Below are positions 1-8,273 of a DNA stretch of 64,000 bases, one piece after another. Source of the DNA: Kiloniella majae (GTDB lineage Bacteria; Pseudomonadota; Alphaproteobacteria; Kiloniellales; Kiloniellaceae); the NCBI RefSeq assembly GCF_002118315.1, contig NZ_MTSZ01000004.1:124001-188000 (forward strand). Reading direction: 5' to 3'. The notes below the pieces were generated by a model, which did not search any database, was not told the origin of the DNA, and saw nothing but the letters and a program-made list of their open reading frames with translations. Each line of letters begins with the position of its first letter. Positions within the stretch are counted from its first letter, which is position 1. The position numbers and the translations under genes were made by a program.

Positions 1-1
1 T

Positions 2-1864
2 GTGTTCGGGAACGGAATGTTGCTGTCTGATCAGACCAAGCTTGTCGGTGCCTTTAACCATCTTCATATCTTTGTTGATCCTGATCCGGATGTGACGAAA
101 TCCTTTGCTGAACGCAAGCGTCTTTTTGATCTGCCGCGTTCGTCCTGGACAGACTATAACGAGAAACTGATCTCCAAAGGCGGCGGGATTTTTGATCGTA
201 ACGCCAAGTCTTTGAAGATCAGTCCGGAAGTAAAAGCGCTGTTTGGTATTACCGAAGACGAATTGGCCCCCAATGATTTGCTTCGCGCTATGCTGAAATC
301 AGAGGCCGAATTACTCTGGTTCGGGGGCATCGGAACCTATGTGAAGCATTCCAGCGAAACCAATGGTGATGCCGGGGATCGTGCCAATGATGCCCTGCGT
401 CTCAATGGTAAGGAGCTGCGGTGCAAGGTCGTGGGTGAGGGTGCCAATCTGGGCATGACCCACCGGGCTCGTATTGAGTTCGCGCAAAATGGTGGCCGTG
501 TGAATGCTGACTTCCTGGATAATTCGGCGGGTGTCGATTGTTCTGATCACGAAGTTAATATCAAGATTTTGCTCGGTGCTGTCGAACAAGACGGTGATAT
601 GACTCGCAAACAGCGTGACAAGCTACTGGAATCCATGACTGATGAGGTTGGTGATCTGGTTTTGCGCGATAACTATCTGCAAAGTCAGGCCATCTCGGTC
701 ACGGCCAATATTGGCGGGCGCTTGCTTGACCGTATTGCCCGCTATATGCGGTCTTTGGAAAAACAAGGTCTGCTGAACCGTGCAATTGAGTTCCTGCCTG
801 ATGATGAGATGGTTCTCGAGCGCATGAAGCAGGGTCTTGGTTTTGAACGGCCAGAGCTTGCGACCCTTATGTCCTATAGCAAGATTTCTCTCTATGACGA
901 ATTATTAAGCTCTAACCTGCCTGATGATTCCTATATGGAAGATACGCTGATTGACTATTTCCCCACGGCCTTGCGGAAAAAGTTTACCAAGCAGATTGGC
1001 GAGCATCGCCTGCGTCGTGAAATTATTGCCACGGCGGTGACCAATGACATGATCAACCGGGTTGGTATTACCTTTGTCTATGAGGTGAAAGAAAAAACCG
1101 GCATGGCGTCATGCGACATTGCACGGGCCTATACCATCGCCCGTGAAGTGTTTGATATGAATTCGTTGTTCGCGATGATCGAAGGACTGGATAACAAAGC
1201 ACCTGCGTCCCTTCAGGCAACGCTCCTGGCCGAATGTGGTCGTTTGATTGAACAGGGGACTGTCTGGTTCCTGCGTCATGGGGCTCATCCGCTTGATATC
1301 CGTAAAGAGGTCAATTCCTATGGTAAGGAAGTTGGCACCATTGCGGATCAACTGGAAAAACTGCTGTCCAAGGAAAACACGGCGCTTCTGAAAAAGAAAA
1401 TCGCCAACTTCAAAGGACAGGGTGTTCCGGCTGATATTGCCAAACGGATAGCGGGTCTGCGTCTTTTGACACCGGCCTGTGATATCGTCCGTCTTGCCCA
1501 TACCCTGAAAATGCCCGTGGATACGGTTGGCAGTACCTACTTCTCTATCGGGGAACGCTACGGCTTTGATTGGTTGCGCAGTGCTGCCGGTCGTCTGCCA
1601 AGTGAATCTGCATGGGATAAACTAGCTGTAACGGCAATTGTAGATGATCTCTATGGTCATCAGGGTGAATTGACATCTCGCGTACTTGAGGCAGCTGGAA
1701 AAACCGACCGTGTCGAAGCGGCAATCAAAGAGTGGGCTGAATCCAAACGCCCACTGGTAAACCGGACGGAACAGATCCTCGCGGAATTGAACGCCGCCGG
1801 AAAGCCGGATTACGCCATGTTGGCTGTGGCCAACCGCCAGCTCAAAAACATGGTATCTTCTTAG
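2..1864 (+). CDS. NAD-specific glutamate dehydrogenase, large type (3' part)
   Basis: This is the C-terminal 620 residues of the large (about 1,600-residue) bacterial NAD-glutamate dehydrogenase, a cytoplasmic enzyme that deaminates L-glutamate to 2-oxoglutarate and ammonia. The gene enters from the left edge, so its real start lies outside; the first visible codon is an internal GTG in VFGNGMLLS. Family signatures that can be read are WFGGIGTYVK (near residue 106), VVGEGANLGMT and ILLGAVEQDGD. The frame is open to a TAG at 1862-1864 with no frameshift. A strong hairpin terminator follows 37 bases later, so the gene probably ends its transcript. Family assignment is firm from these motifs; the N-terminal regulatory half is not visible. 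Confidence 0.93.
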   Translation: MFGNGMLLSDQTKLVGAFNHLHIFVDPDPDVTKSFAERKRLFDLPRSSWTDYNEKLISKGGGIFDRNAKSLKISPEVKALFGITEDELAPNDLLRAMLKSEAELLWFGGIGTYVKHSSETNGDAGDRANDALRLNGKELRCKVVGEGANLGMTHRARIEFAQNGGRVNADFLDNSAGVDCSDHEVNIKILLGAVEQDGDMTRKQRDKLLESMTDEVGDLVLRDNYLQSQAISVTANIGGRLLDRIARYMRSLEKQGLLNRAIEFLPDDEMVLERMKQGLGFERPELATLMSYSKISLYDELLSSNLPDDSYMEDTLIDYFPTALRKKFTKQIGEHRLRREIIATAVTNDMINRVGITFVYEVKEKTGMASCDIARAYTIAREVFDMNSLFAMIEGLDNKAPASLQATLLAECGRLIEQGTVWFLRHGAHPLDIRKEVNSYGKEVGTIADQLEKLLSKENTALLKKKIANFKGQGVPADIAKRIAGLRLLTPACDIVRLAHTLKMPVDTVGSTYFSIGERYGFDWLRSAAGRLPSESAWDKLAVTAIVDDLYGHQGELTSRVLEAAGKTDRVEAAIKEWAESKRPLVNRTEQILAELNAAGKPDYAMLAVANRQLKNMVSS

Positions 1865-1900
1865 GGGTAACTTCGTTACGTTTATTTAGGACTTAAATCT

Positions 1901-1935
1901 AAAGGCCAGCTTCAATATTGAAGCTGGCCTTTATT
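1901..1935 (+). terminator. Terminator after glutamate dehydrogenase
   Basis: A perfect 32-bp inverted repeat (1901-1932, arms AAAGGCCAGCTTCAAT and its complement) ends in a short T run (CCTTTATT). It lies 37 bases after the dehydrogenase stop and fits an intrinsic terminator. Confidence 0.8.
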
Positions 1936-1971
1936 ATGGCTGATACGTATGTAAGTCGCGGTTCACATAGG

Positions 1972-2000
1972 GAAAAAGGCCGATGCAACCGCACCGACCT
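1972..2000 (-). terminator. Terminator after the YbjQ gene
   Basis: Read on the minus strand, AGGTCGGTGC and GCATCGGCCT pair around a GGTT loop with two G-U pairs, followed by TTTTT. It lies about 40 bases after the stop of the minus-strand YbjQ gene. Confidence 0.65.
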
Positions 2001-2038
2001 CAATCAAAACCCACATAATGTGTGCATACGAAGTATGC

Positions 2039-2359
2039 TTAAGCGTCTTCCAGGACCACGGCAGTACCGTTTGCGCTGACCATCAGCATGGAGCCACCGA
2101 TTGATTCGTAATCAAGGTCCACACCGATAATAGCATTGGCGCCTGCTTCCTGCGCCTGTTCGATCATATCGTCCATGGCGTGATTCTTGGCACCGCGCAG
2201 GGCTTTTTCATAACCGCCTGCACGCCCGCCGAGCACGTCGGTGACCTTGGCAAAGAAATCCTTTACGAAGTTAGCGCCGACGATGGCATCGCCGCTGACG
2301 ATACCTTTATAGGCAACGATGCGTTTTCCTTCGATGGAATCAGTTGTGACGATCTGCAT
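2039..2359 (-). CDS. YbjQ/UPF0145 family protein
   Basis: A 106-residue protein of the YbjQ (UPF0145) family, small cytoplasmic beta-alpha proteins annotated as putative heavy-metal-binding domains that assemble as oligomers. Its biochemical role is not established. Family features are the N-terminal VTTDSIEGKRI, the central GGRAGGYEKALRGAK and the C-terminal AGANAIIGVDLDYES. Length and full coverage match the family. It has no signal peptide and no membrane segment. It is a single-gene unit with its own downstream terminator, convergent with the glutamate dehydrogenase gene; nothing nearby suggests a substrate. Confidence 0.9.
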   Translation of the reverse strand: MQIVTTDSIEGKRIVAYKGIVSGDAIVGANFVKDFFAKVTDVLGGRAGGYEKALRGAKNHAMDDMIEQAQEAGANAIIGVDLDYESIGGSMLMVSANGTAVVLEDA

Positions 2360-2454
2360 GAAAGTTCCCCGTTTCTATAGTGATTTATTGAATCTGGTTG
2401 CTTCTTTATTCATGCCTTTTCTACAAGGACATGGCAATAATCAGTAGAAAAAAA

Positions 2455-3237
2455 TCACCGCGCGGCGCCAACGTATTTTTCGATGACTTGGCGGTCTTTT
2501 CCGGCGGCGCGGTATTTTGCGAGTTGCTGGTTAAAGGAATCCCGAAGATTTTGGTTATTAAATCCGACCGATGCCTCTACCTTTGGGAAAACGGCGTGGG
2601 CAGAAAATATGTTTAAGTCTCTGCTTTTGTTTTCTTTTCTGTAGAAATAATAAAAGATGTTTTCGTCCAGTACGGCGGCGGAATACCTTTCCCGCAACAG
2701 CAGTTCGGGCATGGCGCTGACATTATTTATTTCGTTATAGGAAACGGCGTTATCTGTGGCTTCGGTAAAGACGGGACCAAAATATCCTCTGGCACCGACA
2801 AAGGTCACGACGCTGTGGTCGCTCAGGGAGCTGAGACCATTGAATATATAGCCATGCCTGCTGAGGGTAAAAACGGTGGGCTTATAGTCGATAATGGCGT
2901 CAGAGGTGTAGTATCCTTCTCTGTCGTCTTGATAAAAAACAGGCACGGCAACATCGGCGTCATCCTGGGTTACCATGGCCAAAGCGCGTTTTGTTGGCAC
3001 AAAGCTGACGGTGGATCTGTACCCCATCTCATCCAGAACACCGCGCAGAATGTCCAGATCCATACCGCTTTCTTCGGTGGCAATCACATGGGGCGGATAG
3101 TCTGTGGCAACAATTCTAATTTCTTGGCTGGTACTGGCCTCTTGCCCAGAAGTTCCGCTTGCGTAGAGGATAAAAAGCAGGCTCCAAAATATAGGAACCA
3201 CCAAGCCACGACGTTTGAACAAGCTTTGTTTGAACAA
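2455..3237 (-). CDS. Periplasmic solute-binding protein, family 3 type
   Basis: A 260-residue secreted protein resembling the amino-acid type (SBP_bac_3) periplasmic binding proteins. An N-terminal signal peptide is visible (basic KRR, then VVPIFWSLLFILYASGTSG), followed by the typical opening IRIVATDYPPHVI and the segment GMDLDILRGVLDEMGY. No ABC permease or ATPase gene is adjacent, so it may be an orphan receptor or feed a distant transporter; the ligand cannot be told. The chosen start is TTG at 3237, because GGGAGG lies six bases upstream. A 13-bp direct repeat (GTTTGAACAAGCT) spans the start codon area, so the first codons are partly duplicated. Confidence 0.8.
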   Translation of the reverse strand: MFKQSLFKRRGLVVPIFWSLLFILYASGTSGQEASTSQEIRIVATDYPPHVIATEESGMDLDILRGVLDEMGYRSTVSFVPTKRALAMVTQDDADVAVPVFYQDDREGYYTSDAIIDYKPTVFTLSRHGYIFNGLSSLSDHSVVTFVGARGYFGPVFTEATDNAVSYNEINNVSAMPELLLRERYSAAVLDENIFYYFYRKENKSRDLNIFSAHAVFPKVEASVGFNNQNLRDSFNQQLAKYRAAGKDRQVIEKYVGAAR

Positions 3238-3481
3238 GCTTTTCCTCCCAAGATCAGATTTCCTGAAACAATTTTCTTTTTCGGGTACTATATAAATAGA
3301 TTATCAACTATAGATTAAACTTTGCGAGATGTCGCCCAACATAATCTTCTGCACGCTTGGTTTTTCTGCATACTATTTCTTTGGGTCGATTGGCCCTGTT
3401 GCATTATTTCCTTTAGCATGTGTTCTGTGGCGGGTCGCAGCCATAAACATCAAACGATATATTTGGGGAGGGCAGGAAAAA

Positions 3482-4156
3482 ATGATAGATTTCATGTCGT
3501 TAGCATCCATCGGACTTGCATTTTTTATTGTTGCTGTCTCTCCCGGTCCGGCAACACTGGCGAATGCCACGGTATCCATGAGCAAGGGGCGTAAAGCGGG
3601 CCTGATCTATGGTGCAGGCCTTTCCTGTGGTCTCGGTTTTTGGGGGATCGTTGCAGCCAGCGGTTTGGGCGCGGTACTGCAAAGCTCGGTTTATTTGCTG
3701 ATGATCCTCAAGGTTTTTGGTGGCTTGTATCTGCTGTGGCTGGCCTTTCAATCGGCCCGCGCGGCGATGAAACCCGATGTTGAAAAGGGAACACCGTCCC
3801 CTGATAAAAAGGATATTGTGCATAACTCGTTTATTCGGGGTTGGTTCATTCAGGGCCTCATCCTGAATCTCTCCAATCCCAAAGCTGTTGTGGCGTGGAT
3901 GGCGGCACTTTCCGTCGGGTTGGATGCCAATGCCAATGCCAATGCTAATGACGGGGTCTGGGCCTATGCGTTAATTGCTGCGACCCTGATGTGTATGGTT
4001 ATCGGTGTGTTGGTCTATGTGTTTTATGCCGTTATCTTTTCTTTTGGCGGCATCATGCGTGGTTATAAACGCTGTCGCCGCTGGATCAATGGTGCGATCG
4101 CCGGGCTATTTACCTTGGCAGGGTTCGGTTTGATCCGATCGGCCTTTATTAGGTAG
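3482..4156 (+). CDS. LysE/RhtB family amino-acid exporter
   Basis: A 224-residue inner-membrane protein of the LysE/RhtB translocator family, which exports amino acids or related metabolites using the proton gradient. It shows about six hydrophobic segments and the diagnostic N-terminal FFIVAVSPGPATLANATVSM and central LILNLSNPKAVVAWMA. The open frame extends further upstream, but ATG 3482 is chosen because a purine-rich GGGAGGGCAGG precedes it and the family always starts just before this SPGP motif. A tandem 6-bp repeat encodes an Asp-(Asn-Ala) stretch in the periplasmic or loop region between segments. The substrate is unknown; the neighbour upstream is a divergent binding protein. Confidence 0.88.
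   Translation: MIDFMSLASIGLAFFIVAVSPGPATLANATVSMSKGRKAGLIYGAGLSCGLGFWGIVAASGLGAVLQSSVYLLMILKVFGGLYLLWLAFQSARAAMKPDVEKGTPSPDKKDIVHNSFIRGWFIQGLILNLSNPKAVVAWMAALSVGLDANANANANDGVWAYALIAATLMCMVIGVLVYVFYAVIFSFGGIMRGYKRCRRWINGAIAGLFTLAGFGLIRSAFIR
3926..3949 (+). repeat. 6-bp tandem repeat inside the LysE gene
   Basis: Four tandem copies of GCCAAT (the last GCTAAT) encode alternating Ala-Asn. The unit is a multiple of three, so copy-number change would lengthen or shorten a loop without breaking the frame. Confidence 0.85.
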
Positions 4157-4363
4157 CTCTATAATCACCGTCCATAATAAGCCGCTTCTCGTGTTGTTAG
4201 GTGCTGATATCTTGCTGCGGCGTTGCACAAAGGCGATCCGGCGGCTTGTAGTCTTTTCCGCTTTCCCAAAGCAGCTAATCCCATTAAACAGAACCAGCAA
4301 ACAAACCCCGTAAACAAACCCAATAAGATCTCAACTCCCCAAAAAGCAGAACAGGCGCACCTC

Positions 4364-4912
4364 ATGGCAAAAAATGCCACCATTTATAAAATCGAACTTT
4401 CCGTTGCCGATATGGATCGTCACTATTACGAGACCCATAATCTGACCGTTGCTAAACACCCTTCGGAAACCGATGAACGTTTGATGGTGCGCGTGCTGAG
4501 CTTTGCGCTAAACGCCCACGAGCAGCTGGAATTTACCCGGGGCCTGTCTACAGAGGACGAACCCGACCTGTGGCAGAAAAGCCTGAGTGGCGAGATTGAT
4601 CTATGGATCGCGCTGGGCATGCCGGGGGAAAAGATCGTGCGCCAGTCCTGCGGCAAAGCCAACAAGGTGATGATCTATTGTTATGGCGGCTCCACAGCAG
4701 AAATGTGGTGGGAGAAGATCAAGAACAGCACCACCCGGTTTGACAATCTCGAAGTCACAAACTTCTCAAGAGAAGACACCCGCGCCCTGGCCGACCTCGC
4801 CAACCGCTCCATGCGTCTATCCGTCACCATACAGGACGGCGACGTCATGGTCGCGATTGACGACAGCACGTTGCATGTAACGCCAATTAAATGGAAAAGC
4901 GCGGCTGTGTGA
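4364..4912 (+). CDS. yaeQ: YaeQ family protein
   Basis: A 182-residue YaeQ family protein. YaeQ proteins have a fold related to PD-(D/E)XK nucleases but no proven activity; E. coli YaeQ was first noted for suppressing an rfaH phenotype. Family features are the opening MAKNATIYKIELSVADMDR, the segment HPSETDERLMVRVLSFAL, DLWIALGMPGEKIVRQ and the C-terminal DIDD-like MVAIDDSTLHV. The frame is open for 47 codons upstream of ATG 4364, but the family begins exactly at this Met, so that start is used. Length is normal. It is a stand-alone gene on the plus strand. Confidence 0.9.
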   Translation: MAKNATIYKIELSVADMDRHYYETHNLTVAKHPSETDERLMVRVLSFALNAHEQLEFTRGLSTEDEPDLWQKSLSGEIDLWIALGMPGEKIVRQSCGKANKVMIYCYGGSTAEMWWEKIKNSTTRFDNLEVTNFSREDTRALADLANRSMRLSVTIQDGDVMVAIDDSTLHVTPIKWKSAAV

Positions 4913-4994
4913 GTGTAATCATCTTTGAGATAATATGTTATCTTGGGCTTGGATCACGAGATCGGTGTAATCTGAAGCAAAGGGGTAGCAGGCC

Positions 4995-5771
4995 ATGGAC
5001 CAGAAAAATAAAAGGTCAAAGAAAGATCAAATCCGGGCCTTGCTAAAAAGCATAGAGACCGGCGATCCCGCCCCCATTGCGGTGGTGAATGAAGCAAAAT
5101 ACATTCAGCACAACCCGCAAACTCATGAAGGCAGCGAGGGCCTTGCCGCTCTGTTCAAGCGCCTTTCCAAAACGGGACCGAGGGTGAAGATCGTCCGCGC
5201 CTTCGAAGATGGCGACTTTGTTTTTGCCCATACGGAATACGATTTCTCACGCCGCAATATCGGCTTTGAAGTCTTCCGTTTCGAAGATGGCAGGGCGGTC
5301 GAACATTGGGATAATATCCAGCCCCGCCTGGGTCCCAATCCAGCGGACCACTCCATGATCGATGGCCCCACCGAAGCAACCGATCACGCCCATACAGAAG
5401 AGAACCGAAAGCTGGTACAGGCCTTTGTTGACTCTGTGCTGATTAAGGGCGACCTCGATCGTCTGACAGATTTCCTTAACCCACAGTATTTCACCGATCA
5501 CAATCCCCGCCTAGGCGAAGGGATAGATGCGTTACAACAGGAACTGGCAAGCACCCGCAAAGGACAAAGGCGCATCAACTATCAGCGTACCCACCGCATT
5601 CTGGCCGAGGGCAACTTTGTGCTTTCCATCAGTGAAGGCAGCTTTGAAGGCAAACATACCGCCTTTTATGATCTCTTCCGCGTGTCAGAAGGGAAGTTGG
5701 TAGAACACTGGGACACTACTGAAAAGATTGCCCCAAAAAGTGAATGGAAAAACAATAACGGGAAGTTTTGA
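4995..5771 (+). CDS. Double SnoaL-like (NTF2-fold) protein
   Basis: A 258-residue protein made of two tandem SnoaL-like/NTF2 domains (about residues 10-125 and 137-252). The halves resemble each other: YIQHNPQTHEGSEGLAALF against YFTDHNPRLGEGIDALQQEL, and VFRFEDGRAVEHWDNIQP against LFRVSEGKLVEHWDTTEK. This is an internal duplication of the predicted SnoaL-like polyketide-cyclase family, often annotated as aldol-condensation-type enzymes; activity is unproven. There is no signal peptide. A GGGGTAGCAGG sequence precedes ATG 4995. It is the last gene before the AT-rich island. Confidence 0.85.
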   Translation: MDQKNKRSKKDQIRALLKSIETGDPAPIAVVNEAKYIQHNPQTHEGSEGLAALFKRLSKTGPRVKIVRAFEDGDFVFAHTEYDFSRRNIGFEVFRFEDGRAVEHWDNIQPRLGPNPADHSMIDGPTEATDHAHTEENRKLVQAFVDSVLIKGDLDRLTDFLNPQYFTDHNPRLGEGIDALQQELASTRKGQRRINYQRTHRILAEGNFVLSISEGSFEGKHTAFYDLFRVSEGKLVEHWDTTEKIAPKSEWKNNNGKF

Positions 5772-5832
5772 GTGAGAGGGTATCTGAGACCTTGGGTTTA
5801 GGTGTTGTGAGTTTCTATAAACATTTTATCCA

Positions 5833-6141
5833 TTAATCTGCTAATGGCTGCAAGGTTTGAATTATTTGAGCCAATATCTCTGACTTTTCTCTACTACTAC
5901 CACAAAAATTACGAATTGCAGTTGCTACGTTATTGGGGATCGGAGCTTCCTCTGATTTTCGATAGTTTTCGATATGACGCATGATTTTTATAGCGTTCTT
6001 ACTAACTCGTTTTCCGTTTCCGCTAACCCAGTTAGATATCTGTGATTGGGGAACACCAGTTTCCTTTGAAAGCTCATTTTGACTAAGGCCTGTTTCATCA
6101 AGATATTCGATTAATTTTTTTTGAAATACTGAAATATTCAT
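5833..6141 (-). CDS. XRE-family transcriptional regulator
   Basis: A 102-residue DNA-binding protein with a Cro/C1-type helix-turn-helix near residues 16-40 (GLSQNELSKETGVPQSQISN), followed by a short C-terminal helical tail. It is divergent from the glycosylase gene with about 100 bases between the starts. That gap carries a long perfect inverted repeat, so this protein probably represses itself and the glycosylase gene. Such small XRE proteins commonly control defence or mobile modules; that role here is inference. Composition is AT-rich, like the rest of the island. Confidence 0.87.
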   Translation of the reverse strand: MNISVFQKKLIEYLDETGLSQNELSKETGVPQSQISNWVSGNGKRVSKNAIKIMRHIENYRKSEEAPIPNNVATAIRNFCGSSREKSEILAQIIQTLQPLAD

Positions 6142-6148
6142 TAGAATA

Positions 6149-6226
6149 ATTATCGCTTTTAATCGTTTTATAGGTATAATATAGATTAAAAGCGATAATA
6201 TCTAGTGTGTTATTATCTTAAAAGCA
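6149..6226. promoter_or_regulatory. Operator and promoter between XRE and glycosylase genes
   Basis: Two 16-bp arms, ATTATCGCTTTTAATC (6149-6164) and its exact complement (6184-6199), are separated by 19 bp. A partial third site with TATTATC and TTAAAAGC follows near 6209-6226. A TATAAT box (6175-6180) lies between the arms. Arms centred 35 bp apart around a promoter fit cooperative binding of the adjacent XRE regulator. Confidence 0.75.
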
Positions 6227-6244
6227 AATGACAAGGTGCCCTTG

Positions 6245-7072
6245 ATGCAAAAGGTATTCATAGAATCTGGTTATGGTTTAGTTCAGATGGATTTTCCATC
6301 TGATACAAAAGAAGTCTTACCAAGTGTGAAATGGGGCGATGCTACAGGCTTCCCTACAGTTGCTTATTGGCTTTATAAAGTACTGGAGAAACGTTTAACT
6401 GGAGATGTAATTACATACAAATTAGGTAATTCTCTTATTGAAGAAATTGGAGCCTGTCTTTTAGGTGGGCATGGAATTCCTGCTGCAAATGGTTTGGCTG
6501 CATATGAACATATGCGATCTAAAGGTGCTTTTAATGGAAAAGTATATAGCGAAAATGACCTGTATACATGGTTATCGGAACCGATTAATTTAAATGGCAA
6601 GACTTTTAAATATCGTTTTGCTAAACAAAAAGCCAAATATCTTCATTCCGCTTTAGAAAAGACCTATAAGGAGGAGGCGCCAATAATTTCGGGGAAAATA
6701 CTTCGAGATTGGTTGCTTGATATTAAAGGTGTTGGGCTTAAAACTGCGTCGTGGGTAGCTAGAAATTGGCTTGATGCTGATGATGTGGCGATTTTAGATA
6801 TCCATATATATCGAGCAGGAATTTTGGGCGGCTTTTTTAAGCCAGAAATGACTATAGAAAAAAATTATCAAGAATTAGAAGAGCAATTTATTTCTCTTGC
6901 TCAATCCATGAAGATACGAACATCAGAATTGGATGCTGTGATGTGGTATGAAATGCAAAATTCTTTATCTATTCATCGTTTATTGTCGTTGCAAGAGCCA
7001 AGTAACTCACTTGGAATCCGTCAACCCACCGACAACTGCGGTGCCAACCCCGAGCAAATTACGTTGATTTGA
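6245..7072 (+). CDS. OGG-like HhH-GPD DNA glycosylase/lyase homologue
   Basis: A 275-residue member of the helix-hairpin-helix GPD base-excision superfamily, closest in motif layout to 8-oxoguanine glycosylases (OGG). The hairpin and catalytic lysine sit at residues 161-168 (KGVGLKTA, Lys166), and the catalytic aspartate follows in VAILDIHIYRAG (Asp185), matching the Lys/Asp pair of OGG1. It would flip and excise a modified base and may cut the backbone. ATG 6245 is preferred over GTG 6236 because CAAGG lies eight bases upstream. Its 3' end overlaps the convergent nitroreductase gene by 66 bases. OGG-like enzymes accompany QueC-like proteins in type IV CBASS, which makes the pairing here notable. 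The real substrate is unknown. Confidence 0.82.
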   Translation: MQKVFIESGYGLVQMDFPSDTKEVLPSVKWGDATGFPTVAYWLYKVLEKRLTGDVITYKLGNSLIEEIGACLLGGHGIPAANGLAAYEHMRSKGAFNGKVYSENDLYTWLSEPINLNGKTFKYRFAKQKAKYLHSALEKTYKEEAPIISGKILRDWLLDIKGVGLKTASWVARNWLDADDVAILDIHIYRAGILGGFFKPEMTIEKNYQELEEQFISLAQSMKIRTSELDAVMWYEMQNSLSIHRLLSLQEPSNSLGIRQPTDNCGANPEQITLI

Positions 7073-7687
7073 TAAAGTGTTTGCTTGTTTACGACCCATC
7101 AAGCCTAACATGCAAAATGCGAGGTCAAAATTCTCAGCTATAAGGCTTTGAGTGGAGGCTAGAGCCCCAGACTCTCTGAGGGCCAGAAATTCAGCATTTT
7201 TATATTTACAATTTAATCTATCTAAATCGCAAATATACCAGATTAAATAAGCTGAATTTGGGCAATCAATTATTTTCTTACATTTTAGTTTGAATTGGCT
7301 AGGTATAGTTGTGTCGATGTTGAGTAAATCAAAAGTATGGCAGCGCGAATTATAGACATACCAAGTATCAAGTTCAAATTTGGAAATAATACAATCTATT
7401 GTATGCATTGCACCAGCAGAAGGTGTGTTGCGCTTTTCTATTGTCAGCCCAAGTTCATTTACCATTGATTTTTTAGTGCGGCTAGATTGATAGAATAAAG
7501 GACTTAACTGTTCGAGTTCTATATTAGAAAAAGTTCTTCTCGACTGCCTAGATTCTATAACTTTGGTAAAGGACTTTAAGGTTGTATCGGTAAAATAAGG
7601 TAATTTTACTCTTGAGATAATATTGTATTTTATTGCTTCTAAGGGAGTAACGTTATCTCTTATCTCGACCTCTTTATTTTTAGTCAT
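7007..7687 (-). CDS. Nitroreductase/SagB-like flavoprotein
   Basis: A 226-residue protein that resembles the FMN nitroreductase fold, nearest to the SagB/McbC-type dehydrogenase subgroup. Readable features are ESRQSRRTF (about 45-53, phosphate-binding arginines), TPSAGAMHTID (about 88-98) and the C-terminal LALRESGALASTQSLIAENF. SagB-type enzymes oxidise heterocycles in peptides; here there is no YcaO partner, so the substrate is open. ATG 7687 overlaps the QueC stop in ATGACTAA, giving an 8-base overlap typical of coupled translation; an in-frame ATG at 7705 is the alternative. It is the last gene of the minus-strand operon. Similarity is moderate, so the fold is more certain than the subgroup. 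Confidence 0.68.
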   Translation of the reverse strand: MTKNKEVEIRDNVTPLEAIKYNIISRVKLPYFTDTTLKSFTKVIESRQSRRTFSNIELEQLSPLFYQSSRTKKSMVNELGLTIEKRNTPSAGAMHTIDCIISKFELDTWYVYNSRCHTFDLLNIDTTIPSQFKLKCKKIIDCPNSAYLIWYICDLDRLNCKYKNAEFLALRESGALASTQSLIAENFDLAFCMLGLMGRKQANTLSNQRNLLGVGTAVVGGLTDSK

Positions 7688-8273
7688 TATAAAGACCAAG
7701 CTCATTTAGTGTAGAGTAATGTTTGTTACAGCCTCTACAGTTAGCGCAAGGTATATTAGCTTTATGGCATGAGTGGCTCCATGCCAACAATTCAAAGGGT
7801 ATCTTAGAGTTTTTGATTAGTTCAGTAGCAGTCATTTTAATCGCAGGTGCTTCGATCCTAATCCTTCCCTCTTGGTTCACCAAGAGTTGATTTATATTCT
7901 GTATAAATTCTGGTGTTCCATCAGTATGATATTGATCAGATTTGACTGTTCCAATCATTATTTTTTTACACTTCTTTTCAACGGCTTTCATCGCGCAGAG
8001 TGTGATTAATAATTGATTGCGAAAAGGCCACCAATCACTTTCTGGAGCTAACTCGATAGTAGGTCTGTTGGTTAAATCGCCACTTCCTAACTCAGAGCAA
8101 TCAATATCAATATTGATTAAGTTAATACTCAGACTCTGGCAAATCGCATGAGAAGCTCTCCTTTCAGCCTCAGCAGCACGTTGTCCATAATTTATGTTAA
8201 AAGCTATGTCAGGTTTATACATATAAGCTAAGGCTGTTGAGTCTAAGCCACCAGATAGTAATAGGCTTATCAT
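7680..8273 (-). CDS. QueC-like 7-deazaguanine PP-loop enzyme
   Basis: A 197-residue PP-loop ATPase related to QueC, which adenylates 7-carboxy-7-deazaguanine and converts it to preQ0 with ammonia. Seen motifs are the PP-loop SGGLDST (7-13), NYGQRAAEAERRAS, the substrate loop WPFRNQLLIT, GTPEFIQNINQLL and a Cys4 zinc site (SC, PC, NC, GC in SHSCHKANIPCANCRGC). All catalytic parts seem intact. ATG 8273 overlaps the upstream stop as ATGA, so translation is coupled to the kinase-transferase gene. QueC itself lies with queD/queE or folE, none of which is here. Diverged QueC homologues in type IV CBASS (Cap9) and Qat systems serve immunity, reportedly by attaching a deazaguanine to a protein; that role is a reasonable guess here. 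Confidence 0.85.
   Translation of the reverse strand: MISLLLSGGLDSTALAYMYKPDIAFNINYGQRAAEAERRASHAICQSLSINLINIDIDCSELGSGDLTNRPTIELAPESDWWPFRNQLLITLCAMKAVEKKCKKIMIGTVKSDQYHTDGTPEFIQNINQLLVNQEGRIRIEAPAIKMTATELIKNSKIPFELLAWSHSCHKANIPCANCRGCNKHYSTLNELGLYND

Noticed and set aside
6231-6240. ACAAGGTGCC near 6231 matching GGCACCTTGT near 10118 in inverse orientation
   Set aside because: Ten bases only; the left copy contains the glycosylase ribosome site, so it is probably coincidence.
7680-8273. Calling the QueC-like gene plain queC
   Set aside because: No queD, queE or folE neighbours, and its operon partners are unlike queuosine loci; kept as QueC-like.
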